Source of the DNA: Limnomonas spitsbergensis
Lineage: Eukaryota > Chlorophyta > Chlorophyceae > Chlamydomonadales
Reading direction: 5' to 3'
Length of the DNA: 64,000 nucleotides
Assembly (NCBI GenBank): GCA_037349105.1
Contig: JAYJMM010000102.1
Coordinates: forward strand, 2,046,001 to 2,110,000
Shown here: positions 10,174 through 21,969 of the stretch, piece by piece
How the letters are laid out: each line of letters opens with the position of its first letter
How positions within the stretch are numbered: the stretch's first letter is position 1
The notes under the pieces: model-generated
The model's input: the letters and a program-made list of their open reading frames with translations, nothing else
What the model was told of the DNA's origin: nothing
Database searches by the model: none
Program-made: the position numbers and the translations under genes

Positions 10174-13100
10174 TCAGCGAAGACCCAGCTGGTTGCCCCT
10201 GGGACCCCGCGCTTTGACCAAGGGCAGCAACGGTGGCAAGGTCCCGTTCAGCCAGCGCTCTACGAAGGACATGACCAGGCTGCCCGCCGCAGCAGCCCCG
10301 GAGCCCGCCTTCAGCGCAGCGACGGAGACGCCCGACTCGGATGCCCCCCCCGCTCCGCCGATGCTCGCCCGGCCCCGCGCGCCGCCGCGTGCAAACACAA
10401 GTAGCAGCCCGCCGCAGACGGTGGCCGCCACAATTAAGAGGAGCCATTCGGCGACCGCGAGCAGCCTGCGCTCTCTGGGCCACAAAGAGGCGACATCCGG
10501 CACGCCTGCTGCCCCTCCCCAGCTGTATCCAGTGGACACATGCGCCCCCGGCAGATGCTGCCGTCCCCCGGGGACAGACCCCCCTGCATCGGCCCCGCCG
10601 GCGGAGGAAAGTGCTTTCAAGCGGCTTGGCAGGCTCCTCCCCTGGCCAGGCATCCCGGCCGTGAGGCTGCTACTGGTGTCGCTGCTGCTGCTTGGCCACC
10701 AGCGGCGCTTCCTCCGCCTCCAGCGCGTCTGGCCCCCTGTCATCAGGTCGGGGATGCGAGAGGCCTCCACTAGCGCTGCACCAAGGGCCCAGCTCACCTC
10801 ACCGCCCCCTGGGTTCAGGTTTAAGGGTTACGAAGTAGGGCTCAGGGTTAAGGGTTGAGAGTTAGGGCTTAGGGTTGAAATGGGGCAATCAGGGGTCCGC
10901 CGGGATTAAGCAGCAGCAGCAAGGAAGGTTGGCTGTGCAGGAATCCACCTTGCGGGCCCCTTACAAGCATCCAGTCATCATTCTGTTCCTGCTTGCCTTT
11001 TCGCAGCTGTCGACGAGGGCCACAAGCGCACCCAGGCTGTTTGCGTCTCAGGTTTTCTAGGGTTGGGCGGCCAGCCTTATGTTTTGTTAAGCCCAGGCAA
11101 AATAAACAACTAATTCATGAGTACAAACTCGATCACCTTATTTGTGTTGCGTTACAAAGCCTACTGGTATGAGCCAGACTTATTTTTAGCGCGTTACAGC
11201 AACTACTCAGCAAGCGCAAAACCAACGGGTAGGGCTTGTTGCAGCATGCCCTGCCGCTTGGGCCATCGGCCGTAGGCGGCTTAGGGTTCGATTTTGATGG
11301 TGGTGGTGGTGTCTCAGTGGAGACCGCACAGCAACCTTCTAGGGGCGGCCAGGTGCACAACGAAGTAAACTCTGGGGCTATGGTAGCTCCTAGTGCCAAA
11401 CGGGTGGCTTCCTTAATCCACGCCTCAGGGCGCATCGTTTGCAAAAATTATTTATCATAAACTTACGCTGGGATTGTACATACAAAACAGTCATGAGGTT
11501 GATTGATTGGCTGGTGTTAGCTGCTTCTGATGGCGGGGGGAGTGGTCCAGACTTGAGTTTTTTTCAGAACGTCACATATCTCAGACCCGTGCAACATCCT
11601 CCCGCAACACCCACCTATACCGAGATGCTGCTGCTCCACTTTCAGTCCCTCTCGCAACAGCTGGATAACGTATGGCCCCCATAGGCAGTACCGCTCCAAG
11701 TTGACACTGCCCCCCAGATCCCGCAGGACATGCGGCCATCCTCGGCTGCAGAACCCTCTCGACTTCTCCAGCACCTGGCCGGGCGTCGGAGGTCACAGCC
11801 ACGAAGCAATGAAGGGGACAGCGGGGGAGGCAGCTGACATTATGCACTTCACAGTATTTTTAAAGCAAGTGCAGGGTTGGGCATTTGTATGTCCCGAGAA
11901 CAGAAGCCCGTGGGGCATAGCGCTGACAGGTTCAGGCATTCAAATGCTCTGAGTTTAATCCACCAAGGGGCTTGACGGGACACTGCAGACCCACACCTGG
12001 GCCGCAGGCCGCAGCCGGCCGCAGCAGGCTGACAGCCCTACACAGGTAACCATGCACACCCAACCCGCCTCGACTGGGCACGTGTACCTTAGAGCTCACT
12101 CTGGCATTATGGCCTTAGTGGGCTCCTTTGATATATATTATGCAATCAATCGGTTATGTAACTAAGTGAATAATTAAACCAGCTACAGAACCCGGTCAGG
12201 ACAGGTCTCTTAGTTAAAGCAAATCTCAGCCAGGCTTTGAATTAAAAGTACCGTAGCCCAACAGCCAAGAGCTAAGCTATATGCAGTCAGGCTTTGGTTC
12301 AAAGCTATCCCATACCAACAGCAAAAAACAAAGCCATATTCAGCAAGGCTTAGATGCAGAATGCCCCTAGCTAAAAGCAAAGCCACGGAAAAGGAGTTAA
12401 CCCTCAGCCTGCCTCCTGCCCCTGCCCCCCTGAGTCCTGACCAACCGCTAGGCATTGTCATTGCATTAGAGGGGCTTTCACACCACCGTGTCCCTGCTAC
12501 CACCCTGCCCACACTCTCTGATCCACACTTCCCCACACCTGCTGCATTGTCGCATTTGGTGGCAGCCAATGGCGCCTCCACACCCCCATGCCCCTGCTGC
12601 CACCCTGCCCACACTCTCTGATCCACACTTCCCCACACCTGCTGCATCGTCGCATTTGGTGGCAGCCAATGGCGCCTCCACACCCCCATGCCCCTGCTGC
12701 CACCCTGCCCACACTCTCTGATCCACACTTCCCCACACCTGCTGCATCGTCGCATTTGGTGGCAGCCAATGGCGCCTCTACACCCCCATGCCCCTGCTGC
12801 CACCCTGCCCACACTCTCTGATCCACACTTCCCCACACCTGCTGCATCGTCGCATTTGGTGGCAGCCTACGGCGCCTCCACACCCCCATGCCCCTGCTGC
12901 CACCCTGCCCACACTCTCTGATCCACACTTCCCCACACCTGCTGCATCGTCGCATTTGGTGGCAGCCAATGGCGCCTCCACACCCCCATGCCCCTGCTGC
13001 CACCCTGTCCACACTCTCTGATCCACACTTCCCCACACCTGCTGCATCGTCGCATTTGGTGGCAGCCAATGGTGCCTCCACACCCCCATGCCCCTGCTGT

Positions 13101-16100
13101 CACCCTGCCCACACTCTCTGATCCACATTTCCCCACACCTGCTGCATCGTCGCATTTGGTGGCAGCCCGAAGAACTTCCAAACCACATAGAACCCCGCCA
13201 GGCCCATGCAGCGCCCGGTCTCGCCACTATCAGTGGGCCCCTGCAGAAAGGGGCGTGAGGATGCAAGATCAACACTTTGGCTCAAATAAAATAGGGCTTG
13301 TCAAACCGCCTTCACCAGTCATCTTTGACTAGTTTTGTGCTTGAACACTTGTTTCAAGAGACAATGCGGATGTTTTAATAAGTCAGCTACCATTCATCTA
13401 TATCACAGCCTATGGCCGTGGGGGCGGCTGTGGCTAGCCCTAGCGCTTGGGCCGCCAGCTGTAGGCCGGTCTAGCTTTATAGCACGAAGGCACCGTCAAC
13501 AAACATCCTTCAGCACAGGCATGAGTCCAGATCAACAGAGGGACGTGCTGGATGCAGGGAGGTGTCACGTAAAGCATTTGGGCAGAGGGTATCAGGAATG
13601 AAAAATCCAAAACCCTAAACCCCAAGGAAATTTGCGCTACCGGCAACAGTGAATGCTGAGCCTGAGATTGGTACCTTCATGCAACGCTACATGCACAACT
13701 TGTCGGTAAGCAGCAGCGGAGTCGAGAGAGAAAGAGAGAGGCAAGGAGGCTGAGATTAACCTCGTAATCTGCACCCCTTCATTCCGTGCAAAAGCCAATG
13801 GCAAAATTGCGTCTGATCCAATTCATCCACCAATGCAATCGGACAAAACCCACACACTCAAAAAGCTGCAGCAGCAGCAGGAACAAAAACATCAACAACA
13901 GCTTTGAACTTCGGCAGCAGCTGCAGCAGCAACAGTCGCAACAGTAGCCAGAACCAAAAGCAACAGAGACAACAACAGTTTTTACCTTGGGCAGCAGAGG
14001 CTGCAGCTGCGCAGGGCAGGGCTGTTGGACGCAGGGCAAGACACTCTGTACCAGCTCGTGGGCCAGCTGGGAGCACGCCTGCCAGTCAGGTGCGCCCTTG
14101 AGCAGGACGGATCCGGTTTGAGGCGCCACTCCGCTGTCCTGCACATCAAACAGAGGGGTGCACGGCAGGGGGGAGAACAGGGCATGTTCAGGGCCCATGG
14201 TTCAGGGTGTAAGGTTAAAGAGTGTAGGGCCCATATTTTAGGGTGTAAGGTTAAAGAGTGTAGGGCCCATGTTTTAGGGTGTAAGGTTAAAGAGTGTAGG
14301 GCCCATGTTTCAGGGTGTAAGGTTAAGGAGTGTAGGGCCCATGGTTCAGGGTGTAAGGTTAAAGAGTGTAGGGCCCATGTTTTAGGGTGTCGGGTGATGT
14401 GCAGGGGCAATGTTGCTTGTGTGCATCAGATGAGCTTTAGGGAGCAGGCAGGCAGCCACCACCGGGGCAAATGGGGAGAAATCAAGGTTGGACGACGACC
14501 TGCAGCCCAGGCACCAGGGCATGCTTAACCAGGGCATGCTGCACCAGGACCCCAGGGCAGCAGACTCCGGGGCATTGCTTAATTAAAGCTGAGGTGTGCT
14601 CAAAACAGCACTGGAGGCTGAGGGAGGTGTTGTCTGGTGAGAAGGGAGCAGAAAGGTGGGAGGGTGCAGGAAATATGAGGGCAAGGGAGCAAGGGAGGCA
14701 CCGGTGAGGATTCACCAGTGAAAGGGAGGGGGGAAGGGATTAGTGTTGGGCTCTAAGTCTCTGACATCGGCAAAGGGTGTAACATAAGACGGTCTGCTAC
14801 GCAGTAGAACAGTGATATTCTGACAGAAGAACTGTACAATTATCGCGCAATTATTGTGGCACCGTGAGGCTGACTGTTAAGATCGTAAACTGCCCCACCT
14901 TGGAGGGAATCAAAAAGTGGGGAAATAACGAGGCTGTGGTGCAAGCGTATGACAGCAGCCTTCTGACAGCAGCAGCAACGAAAGCAAGAGCAGGGTGTAG
15001 ATCCGATCCTTGGACGGGTGGCTTCCTTCATCCACACATCAGAAAGTTTTGTTTTATACGTTTTTTTATGATTTGCCTCCCTGCAGCTCTCACAGGCTAA
15101 AGCTTGTTGGGTGCGGAGGCCATCTGTCCTCACGTGCCAAGACCGTGTTGACTTTCAAGGCATGGCCAAAAGTACAGGGCAGGTACCTGAATCAACCGCA
15201 TCCTATAAACCCTGAACTCTGATCCCTTCTGTCCCTGTTTTTCTGGTGGACACTGCCTGAGTTTTTCCAAAAAGGCTTTTGAGCAGAGGCTTTGACACAA
15301 CAACAAGAACAACAGCAGCAACAATACCAACACGTGTAACAAACGCAACAAGAATAGCAAAAACAACAACCCAACTTATGGGCAGTAGGCAGGCCTCACC
15401 TGCAGTCTCAAGTACGGAGCCGAGTAACCGTCATGCAAGCAGGGATGGTGCAGAACCAGAACGTCTGCAGAGGAGGGGGCGACGACTGCGGCGGCGGTGG
15501 CGGCAGCTGAGGCGGCGGCGGAGGAGCGGGCAGCTGCATCAGACGGGATCGAAGACGAGGGCATGGGGAATCCTGTGGGGCTGACTGTCTGGCGGAGAGA
15601 GGGCCCGGGGGGCCGGCTGAGATCCTGAGACCTTGCAGCAGTTGCACCACCGCCACTGCCGCCACTACCAGCATCGACACTGTTGTCGCTGCTGCTGCTG
15701 CCCAGCTTGCTTGCTTTAACGACCGAACTGGCTTCGGTGGCCGAGGGCGACGATTTGACAGCATCAGCAGGCATCAGAGCCTTCAACCGCCCTGTCCGCG
15801 TCCCCACTACATGCCCCCGCTTTCCCGTCCCCGGCGTCGGATGCGCTAGCTGTGTCGGTCGCGTCTTGCCCATGGAACTCCCCTCACTCAAAACCCCTCT
15901 CCTACGGGACTGCTCCTCCGCGCCCGCAGCCTCAGGCATTGCAGGCGGCCTGGATCCGCTCGGATCAGATCCAGATCCAAGATCTGCTGCCTCGGGCATT
16001 GCCGGCTCCCCGCTGGATGCGCTGACAGCCAGGCCAGGCGGCAATTTGAGCCATTCCGAACCCGCAGATCTAGTTATGGATCCGATTGCAAACACACGAA

Positions 16101-19100
16101 CCCGCGCTCCCTCTGCGGCTGTTTGCCCCGACAGGCTCTGATGTACCCCAGAGCCCATCCCGGCAGCCGCTTCTTCTGCTGCCACTGCCGCTGCAGCTGA
16201 GTGGGAGCCCGCGTCTGCGGTGGCGGGACGCCCACCACGGAGAGCAGCGCTGCCGAGCCTTGCGGGTAGAGACGTCAGCTCGGGTAAGCGCAGGTTGCTC
16301 CGGATGTGCGCGGCAGCGGCCGCAGACCCAGCCTCCGTCACCCCTGTCCCGCTGTCGCCTGCGCCCCCGTCTGCACTAGCTCCACCCACTCTACCTCCGC
16401 CACCTCCTCCCAGCTGTTCCCCACCCAAGACCAGAGCATCTGCTCGCTCGCGCCGTGCCCCCTCCTCCTCTTCAACCCTGCCGCTGCTGTCGGTGCCTAG
16501 TGTTATCGGCACTTTCGCTGCCGTGTCCCTCAACAGGGAAGAGCCATTCTCTGCTATACCTCTGGCCGTGGCAGAGCCACTGAGCAGCAAATTCGGAGAG
16601 TCGCCTCTTGATGGCTGCGAGCCGCTACCCGACCAGGACTGGCTGATGGGGCTGCTGCCTGGAGGGCTGCCTCCTGCCGCTGCCTGGATAGCTTTGGCGA
16701 CATGAGGCCTCTTAGCTTCAACCTGAAGGAAGGCGTGTGACAGCGGATGGGGAAATAGGAACGGGGATAAAAGTGAGCATGGGGCAGAGCCAAATAGGTG
16801 CGTTCAGATCTAGATCTATTTTCACTTGCACTGTCATCACAGATCTAGATCCACATGCACCCGCTGCTAGATCCACAAGCACACACACCCGCTGTAGCAA
16901 GAGGGTGACTGAGCGGTCGAAGGCGTCGTTGAGGCCGTACCGCCTCAGCGTGTACGTCTGAAGCCTGTACCGCAGCCCTGGCAGTACGACGTCAGATGCG
17001 TCCCCCAGGCCACCCTGTAAAGAAGAGAAGCTGCCTCCTGTACTGCCTGGGCCACTCGTACTGCCTGGCGGCTGCGGCGGATTCGCCTGCTGCATGGTTT
17101 CATGCACCTCCATAGTGACCTGTGATGTGGGGTATGGGCAAAGTGTAATCGACGCGTCAGCCAAGCACAGCACAACCCTAAACCCTAACTGCATGGGTGT
17201 GAGGACACAGTGAACGGTGCATCATGGGAGGTTTATAATCAGCCGATGAGTGAACGGAGCACAGAAAGGTGAACCACAGGCACGAGTGATGGTAAAGGGC
17301 ACAGTGAGCAGCAGCCAATGTGTGAACGGTGCAGGACAGGAGGATATCTGCAGTGCGGCCGATGTGTGAACAGTCCAGGACGGGAGGTATATCACCAGCC
17401 GATGCGTCAATGGAACAGCATGGGAGGTTGACAATCAGCCGCTGTGTCTTGGAGCAGCTCAAGAGGTTTACAACAGGGGCTATAGGGGCGGACAAGCTAA
17501 CATAACGGGGGAAGGCAACAAGGGGGGGATGGGAGGGAGACAGAAACCCTGCTCTGCCCTAAGATACCTTCCTCCAGGCATGTAGACCCTGCATATTGAC
17601 CCAACCCTGCATATCAACCCTGCTCTGCCCAAAGATACCTTCCTCCAGGCCTGTAGACCCTGCATATTAACCCAGCACTACATAACAACCCTGCTCTGTT
17701 AAAAAAATACCTTCCTTCAGGCCTGTAGACCCTGCATATCAACCCGACCCTGCTGGTGCCTCTGCCAAAGTATGCGAGCATGCAACTCCCACAGACCACA
17801 TCCCAAAGGCAAGAGAAAAGCGCAACTGCCCCGCCACGCGCCCGCCCCTACCAAGTGGGATGTCAGCGCATCAGCCCCGCCCCGTGAGACGTACCCCTCT
17901 CTTCCCTGTCATTGCCTCTACACCTGCCACGTGTCCTCTCCTCCCCTCATGTCCTCCAGCCCCCCGAGGAAGGAGCAGGTAGCAGTTTGAAGCGCCATAC
18001 CCCCCACCTCCCAAGAGAGAGCAGACACATGCACAAACGTGTCTGTGGTGTCCAGCGCATTCTGCCCGCGATCTGCGGTGTCTTCCCGCGATCTTCCTGC
18101 GATCTGCGGTGTCTTCCCGCGATCTTCCTGCGATCTGCGGTGTCTTCCCGCAATCTTCCCGCGGCCTGCGGTGTCTTTCCGCGATCTTCCCCCTGAGAAC
18201 ATCCAATGCTGGATCAGGCCCCAGAGGGGTAGTCAAGACGGCGAGATGACGCAAGGAGGGCCACGCACAGCTGCCACCCCAGGCCCGAGGAGAGCCCTGA
18301 CGGCCCCCAGGAAACAATGCCAGATGAGGGGGCACGATTATGGGCTGTGAACCAGCAGCAGCCCTGGTGAAGGTTTTAGAGATTGAGGGCAAGGGACGCC
18401 CCCCACACCCATCGGACTCCTCCAAAGCAGGCTTACTTCGAGAGAAGAGCCGCCTAGGTCCAGTGCGCCTATAGTGGCCACGCTACCGCCGTTGCGCACG
18501 CCCTCAGCGGAAGAGGAGAAGGAGGCAGCGCCTGGCGCGCCCATAGCCCACTTCCTCCCGCCTGTGGCGTTCGCCCTGCCCCCGTCCTGTGTCTGCCCGC
18601 CGGAGGTGCCCAGCGCGCCCATCGCATAGTTGAGCGACACCCAGCCATACAGGCCCTCTTCACTGCCGGTGATGATGCGCGCCCATTCGGACTCAAACCT
18701 ACATGCAGCCAGACGGTGAAGTAAGAGCTGCGGGGGTGGGATCGGGTCTAGCAGGACACCCGTGCCACACGAGTCATTGTACTGGTCATAAATAATATAA
18801 TAGACCTCGAGTGCCAGCAGTACATACGGGAAAGGGTACCGGCAGTAAATACCGGTACAGGTAACAGCAGTACATAAACAATACAGGTACTACCAGTAGT
18901 ACACACCACCCATGCCTCCAGCCCTGCTACCAGTCAGCACACCCACCCACTCACCCACCAGACACAGCATCTCACCTAAAACCCGATAATAACAGCTCAG
19001 CCCTCGCTGCCTGGAGCAGCTTAGTGCGCCCGGGCTCGGGTAGCTTGCGGATGCCCGCAGTGGCCAGCAGGAACAGGGGCGTGCTACTGCGCAGCCCCGG

Positions 19101-20634
19101 CGGGACGACGGCCCGCGCCCAGGCCAACAGTGGGCCAAGGGAGCGAGTGCTGAGCCCGGCAGGGTCGGATTCAAAGGCGTCCATGCCCGGCTGCGTCTCC
19201 ACCCTGTCGTACAAGCCTGCGACTCGAAACCGAAGTCAAATTCAAAAGTGTGATCAACATGCATGGCAGGGAGTCTCCTACTTTCCGCACAAATTTGAAA
19301 TCAAAGGTTCACTTCTAGCTGAGAAGGCTCATGGGCAGTGAAAGCTGGGGCCCACAGTCACGCTGGTCAATTCAGGGAAGCACATCTGGCCATAGATGCC
19401 AAGACAGTCATCTGGCTAAACCCTCCCCCTGCCGAGCCACGATGCTCCCGTTACAGAAGCCAGCACCGGTGACCCCATGGTTTGCCACAGAATCCCATCA
19501 AGGGCGGGCAGGCAGGCAAGCCTGCTCCCGTCCAATGGAGTATGCAGCTGGGCCATGTGTAGCTGACAGCTCAAATGCCCACTGGCGATCGGACTCTTCT
19601 CGTTGCATCCACTTTAGTGGCATGTCCATCTCTTCGTTCACGTTTGACATGTTCCGCGCGCACTTGCCATGCCATGCGAATAGCGCATGGGCACACTACC
19701 CACGACGCGCAGCCGTACATGCATGGCATGTCCCATGCAGTCCTTCACCTCCCTGCATGGACATCGGGTCTACAAGGACACCAATGCGCTTGCTCTTCCC
19801 CTCGATAATACCCTTCTTTACCCTTCGCATGGTCCCATGGTCTCCACCATGTGCCTGCATGCCAGCATGCAGGCGCACCTTTCCCGGTTTTCTTGGGGAT
19901 GAAAGCTTCAGCTGCAGACGGCTTGATCGCCTCGACCTCAGGCAGATCATGCTGGGATAAGCCGGGCCTCCAAGTGTATGCATACCTGAAGGGATGGCAC
20001 AAACGCGCGAGCTGCAGAGACAGACATAACGGTAAATGTATGAAATCCAGTAGTCAGCATAGTTGCGTGGAATTTATTGCTCATTTTTGAACAGTGAGTT
20101 CCACTCATCCATGCTCACTCATTCACAGCCCACAGCCGAGGAGCCTGCCTGGTGCAGTAAGTCAAGGTTTGGGCCCCATCGGCCCAGCTGTGGCCCCTCA
20201 ACCTGCCGGCCAAAGATGGTCGAGTGTGCAATGAGTGCTGATGTTTGTCTTACGGAAGCTCTATCGGAAGGTTCTCATGACCAGTACATGCATGCGTGGG
20301 CGTACATGGGCAGAGTAAGTTCATATCAAAACACAGGCAACGTGTCTAGTCAGCATGTGGGTATTTGAAATTCGGAAAACATGCGCACGATCGCTCGTAT
20401 TTATTGATAGCATAGCTCTTGCTGTGCATCTCTGCACATTTGGATGGCCCGTGCGGGTCTGGAGGTGTCCCCCCGCCCCGACAGATCTCACAGTCGCGTT
20501 CCAGAGCTCCCGCAGTCGATGACCAGCACGAAGCTGCAGCTCAATACCGGGGTCCTTAACGGGCTGTAAAGCAGAAGCAAGAGGATACACGACAGAGCGG
20601 CAGCGAAGAATATAGCGACATGCCTCGTCGACAT
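10174..20634 (-). CDS. Ecto-apyrase / nucleoside triphosphate diphosphohydrolase (GDA1/CD39 family)
   Basis: Ten minus-strand exons: 20634-20492, 19985-19879, 19216-18976, 18698-18437, 17119-16889, 16722-15400, 14138-13986, 13240-13139, 11774-11615 and 10808-10174. All junctions agree in phase (3357 nt, 1118 aa). The family hydrolyses nucleoside tri- and diphosphates, usually facing the cell surface or Golgi lumen. Apyrase conserved regions are visible in order: ACR1 VIDCGSSGTR (about residue 38), YDRVETQPGMDAF, ACR2 LFLLATAGIRKLP (about 131), ACR3 IITGSEEGLYGWVSLNY (about 170), ACR4 TIGALDLGGSSLEVT (about 240) and ACR5 VSWALGAAL (about 911). The C-terminal half also shows HPCLHDGY, FYVVWKFFGL and paired Cys around FCSRGW and RYCLWGPYV. 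A hydrophobic helix follows the start Met, and a second (LLAVAEWLLLIVAATVCGG) lies near 1022-1046, as in CD39-type two-helix apyrases. The oddity is exon 6: 441 codons, mostly low-complexity Ser/Ala/Gly, inserted between the ACR4 region and the HPCL motif. Exons 2 and 8 are short but carry family motifs. Exon 8 adjoins a satellite copied from its own 3' end. Confidence 0.88.
10975..11085 (+). repeat. Copy of the dispersed 110-bp module
   Basis: Contains TGCTTGCCTTTTCGCAGCTG, CGACGAGGGCC, GCGCACCCAGGCTGTTT and GTCTCAGGTTTTCTAGGG, matching the minus-strand copy at 7950-8115 block for block. It lies antisense inside the last intron of the apyrase. Confidence 0.55.
12490..13167. repeat. 100-bp satellite derived from apyrase exon 8 and its 5' splice site
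   Basis: About 6.7 units with an exact 100-bp period. On the minus strand each unit begins with the last 26-29 nt of exon 8 (CTGCCACCAAATGCGACGATG, cut here) followed by CAGCAG/GTGTGG, and then about 70 nt of intron. Equivalent donor positions fall at 13139 (the real exon end), 13039, 12939, 12839, 12739, 12639 and 12539. Units differ by only one or a few bases, so the expansion is recent or homogenised. Confidence 0.93.
13370..13490 (+). repeat. Short interspersed repeat (TTCAGCTACA family), diverged copy
   Basis: Contains TTTAATAAGTCAGCTACCATTC, then GGCCGTGGGGGC, TTGGGCCGCCAGC and GTAGGCCGGTCTAG. It sits in an apyrase intron. Confidence 0.4.
14191..14392. repeat. 36-bp intronic minisatellite
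   Basis: Units start with GGGCCCAT at 14191, 14227, 14263, 14299, 14335 and 14371. Each contains TTTAGGGTGTAAGGTTAAAG, which includes a telomere-like TTTAGGG. It lies just 5' of the acceptor of apyrase exon 7 on the minus strand. On the plus strand it is open and encodes repeated CKVKECRAH, which I take as an artefact. Confidence 0.9.
17205..17757. repeat. Two diverged minisatellites in apyrase intron 4
   Basis: From 17205 to 17470 about five diverged units of roughly 55-60 bp share GTGAACGGTGCA, GGGAGGTTTA and AATCAGCCGATG. From 17547 to 17757 three units of about 76 bp share CCCTGCTCTG, ATACCTTCCTCCAGGC and GTAGACCCTGCATAT. Confidence 0.7.
18068..18192. repeat. 31-bp minisatellite
   Basis: Four units starting at 18068, 18099, 18130 and 18161, each GCGATCTGCGGTGTCTTCCC followed by GCGATCTTCCT. 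It lies inside apyrase intron 4. Confidence 0.9.
20068..20225 (+). repeat. Short interspersed repeat (TTCAGCTACA family), diverged copy
   Basis: The 5' part (TTTATTGCTCATTTTTGAAC) is diverged. The 3' part matches the family well: GCCTGCCTGGTGCAGTAAG, TCAAGGTTTGGGCCCC and ATCGGCCCAGCTGTGGCC. Confidence 0.5.
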
Positions 20635-20639
20635 GTGTG

Positions 20640-21965
20640 GGCAGATCCAGCGGTGCCAGCTGAGGGACCGTTAGCATCGCATTATCACGAGGTGAGAGCC
20701 TGAGATATCGGCACTGAGGTCAATGATGCCTGTGCTCCGCCTCACTGGACGAATCTTGGGTAACCCGTCCCTGAGTCAGACGGAAGGACGAAAGGGTACT
20801 CACCAACAGACAGGCCAGATGGACAGGTCAGCACAGGATAGGACAGGGCAGGACAGGACAGCTTTCTAACATCAGAAACTCAGACTATGCTTGCTCCTTA
20901 GAAGGTACATTCCTTGCACATGTGAATATCTCGGGAGTTCAATACGGCAGGTCATCAGGAAATCCATGTACCAGTAACATGCAATGAAGAAGGAGGACAT
21001 GCGTGAGCATGTTGATGCAGCAGACATGGGTGACAGTACCATTACCGGTATATGCATGTGCACTGCATCAACAGAATTAACCATTATTTTATCGCTGAAG
21101 ACCGAGCTGAAGACTCATAAACCTTTCGCCTTCTTCGCCTAATAGGCAGTACCGGTGGGTGAAATCTGCAACTGAGGTACCGACCTTGCTTTCTTCTTGG
21201 TCCGAGGGATCGTGCATGGTACCGGTGTATCTAACATGCTGTCGACAGTATAGCCGACCTTCTGATGGATACGTTTCCAGGCTCTTAACAGGGGCTCACA
21301 TTCCTGGCCTGTCGGGCGCTCACGCAAACAAGCCTTTTGATCCCTGTTTTAAACAGCAGGGTTTGAGGTAAATATCCTACACAGGTAGATAAATATGTCT
21401 TTATCCAACTGTGTGAGTGTGTGTCTCGACCATGCTCACAGCCCCATGTCCATTTTCTCACAGTTCTGTCTGCTCCATCTCCCCCTCGTTCACTGGAAAG
21501 TGGCTTGGGGTTACTAAGCATGCCTTTCCTATGCCAGTTGAGAGAGCGTATCTCAAAGTGTGGAGTCCCACATACAGTCCTGAGGTGACAAGGGTCTTTG
21601 CCTCAGCCCTGTAAGAAGTGGCCTTCAGTGGCACGGCCAGGGGTATGGATTGCTACCTTTGGCTTCATTTGTCCTGGCTAACAGGATATGCCCATGCTCT
21701 GGGACCGCCACCTGCAGCAACGAATGGCTCAAGGTGATTGGGCTCAAGCACCGATCGATTTTGCAGTCCCTCAGATCCAGTCTAGTATAAGGACTAGGCA
21801 TGTCTGGCATCTCTTTCCATCTCAAGTCCGTATCTACGCAGGGTAGGAAAAAACGTTGATTCCGTTTGTCTCATGGTGCCCTAGCCATGATTCCCTAGAG
21901 TCTCCCCCTTGCTGCTCTGAAGTGTGTCAGGTGTTCTCGTTCAGGCCTGAGGGATCGCCTCCTTA
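20640..21965. other. Intergenic, 5' flank of the apyrase gene
   Basis: This region lies upstream of the apyrase start on the minus strand and should contain its promoter. I see no clear TATA box. A short GGACA run is present at 20819-20862. The small frames on both strands have no recognisable domain. Confidence 0.5.
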
Positions 21966-21969
21966 ACAG

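Noticed and set aside
12490..13167. Possible CRISPR array (regular direct repeats)
   Set aside because: The whole 100-bp unit repeats with no unique spacers, the repeat derives from a eukaryotic exon end, and the genome is eukaryotic.
12210..13275. Long frames with repeated CHQMRRCSRCGEVWIRECG and its opposite-strand counterpart
   Set aside because: They are translations of the 100-bp satellite; offsets between them equal the period, and the array is intronic apart from exon 8.
13645..13708. Possible plus-strand exon reading NAEPEIGTFMQRYMHNLS with a GTAAGC donor
   Set aside because: It is short, isolated, on the opposite strand within an apyrase intron, and joins to nothing nearby.
14025..14528. 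Plus-strand 167-codon frame with CKVKECRAH repeats
   Set aside because: The repeats come from a 36-bp intronic minisatellite, a multiple of three by chance, and the frame is antisense to apyrase exon 7.
19331..19960. Plus-strand 209-codon frame
   Set aside because: It overlaps apyrase exon 2 in antisense and has no recognisable domain; the minus-strand gene is well supported.
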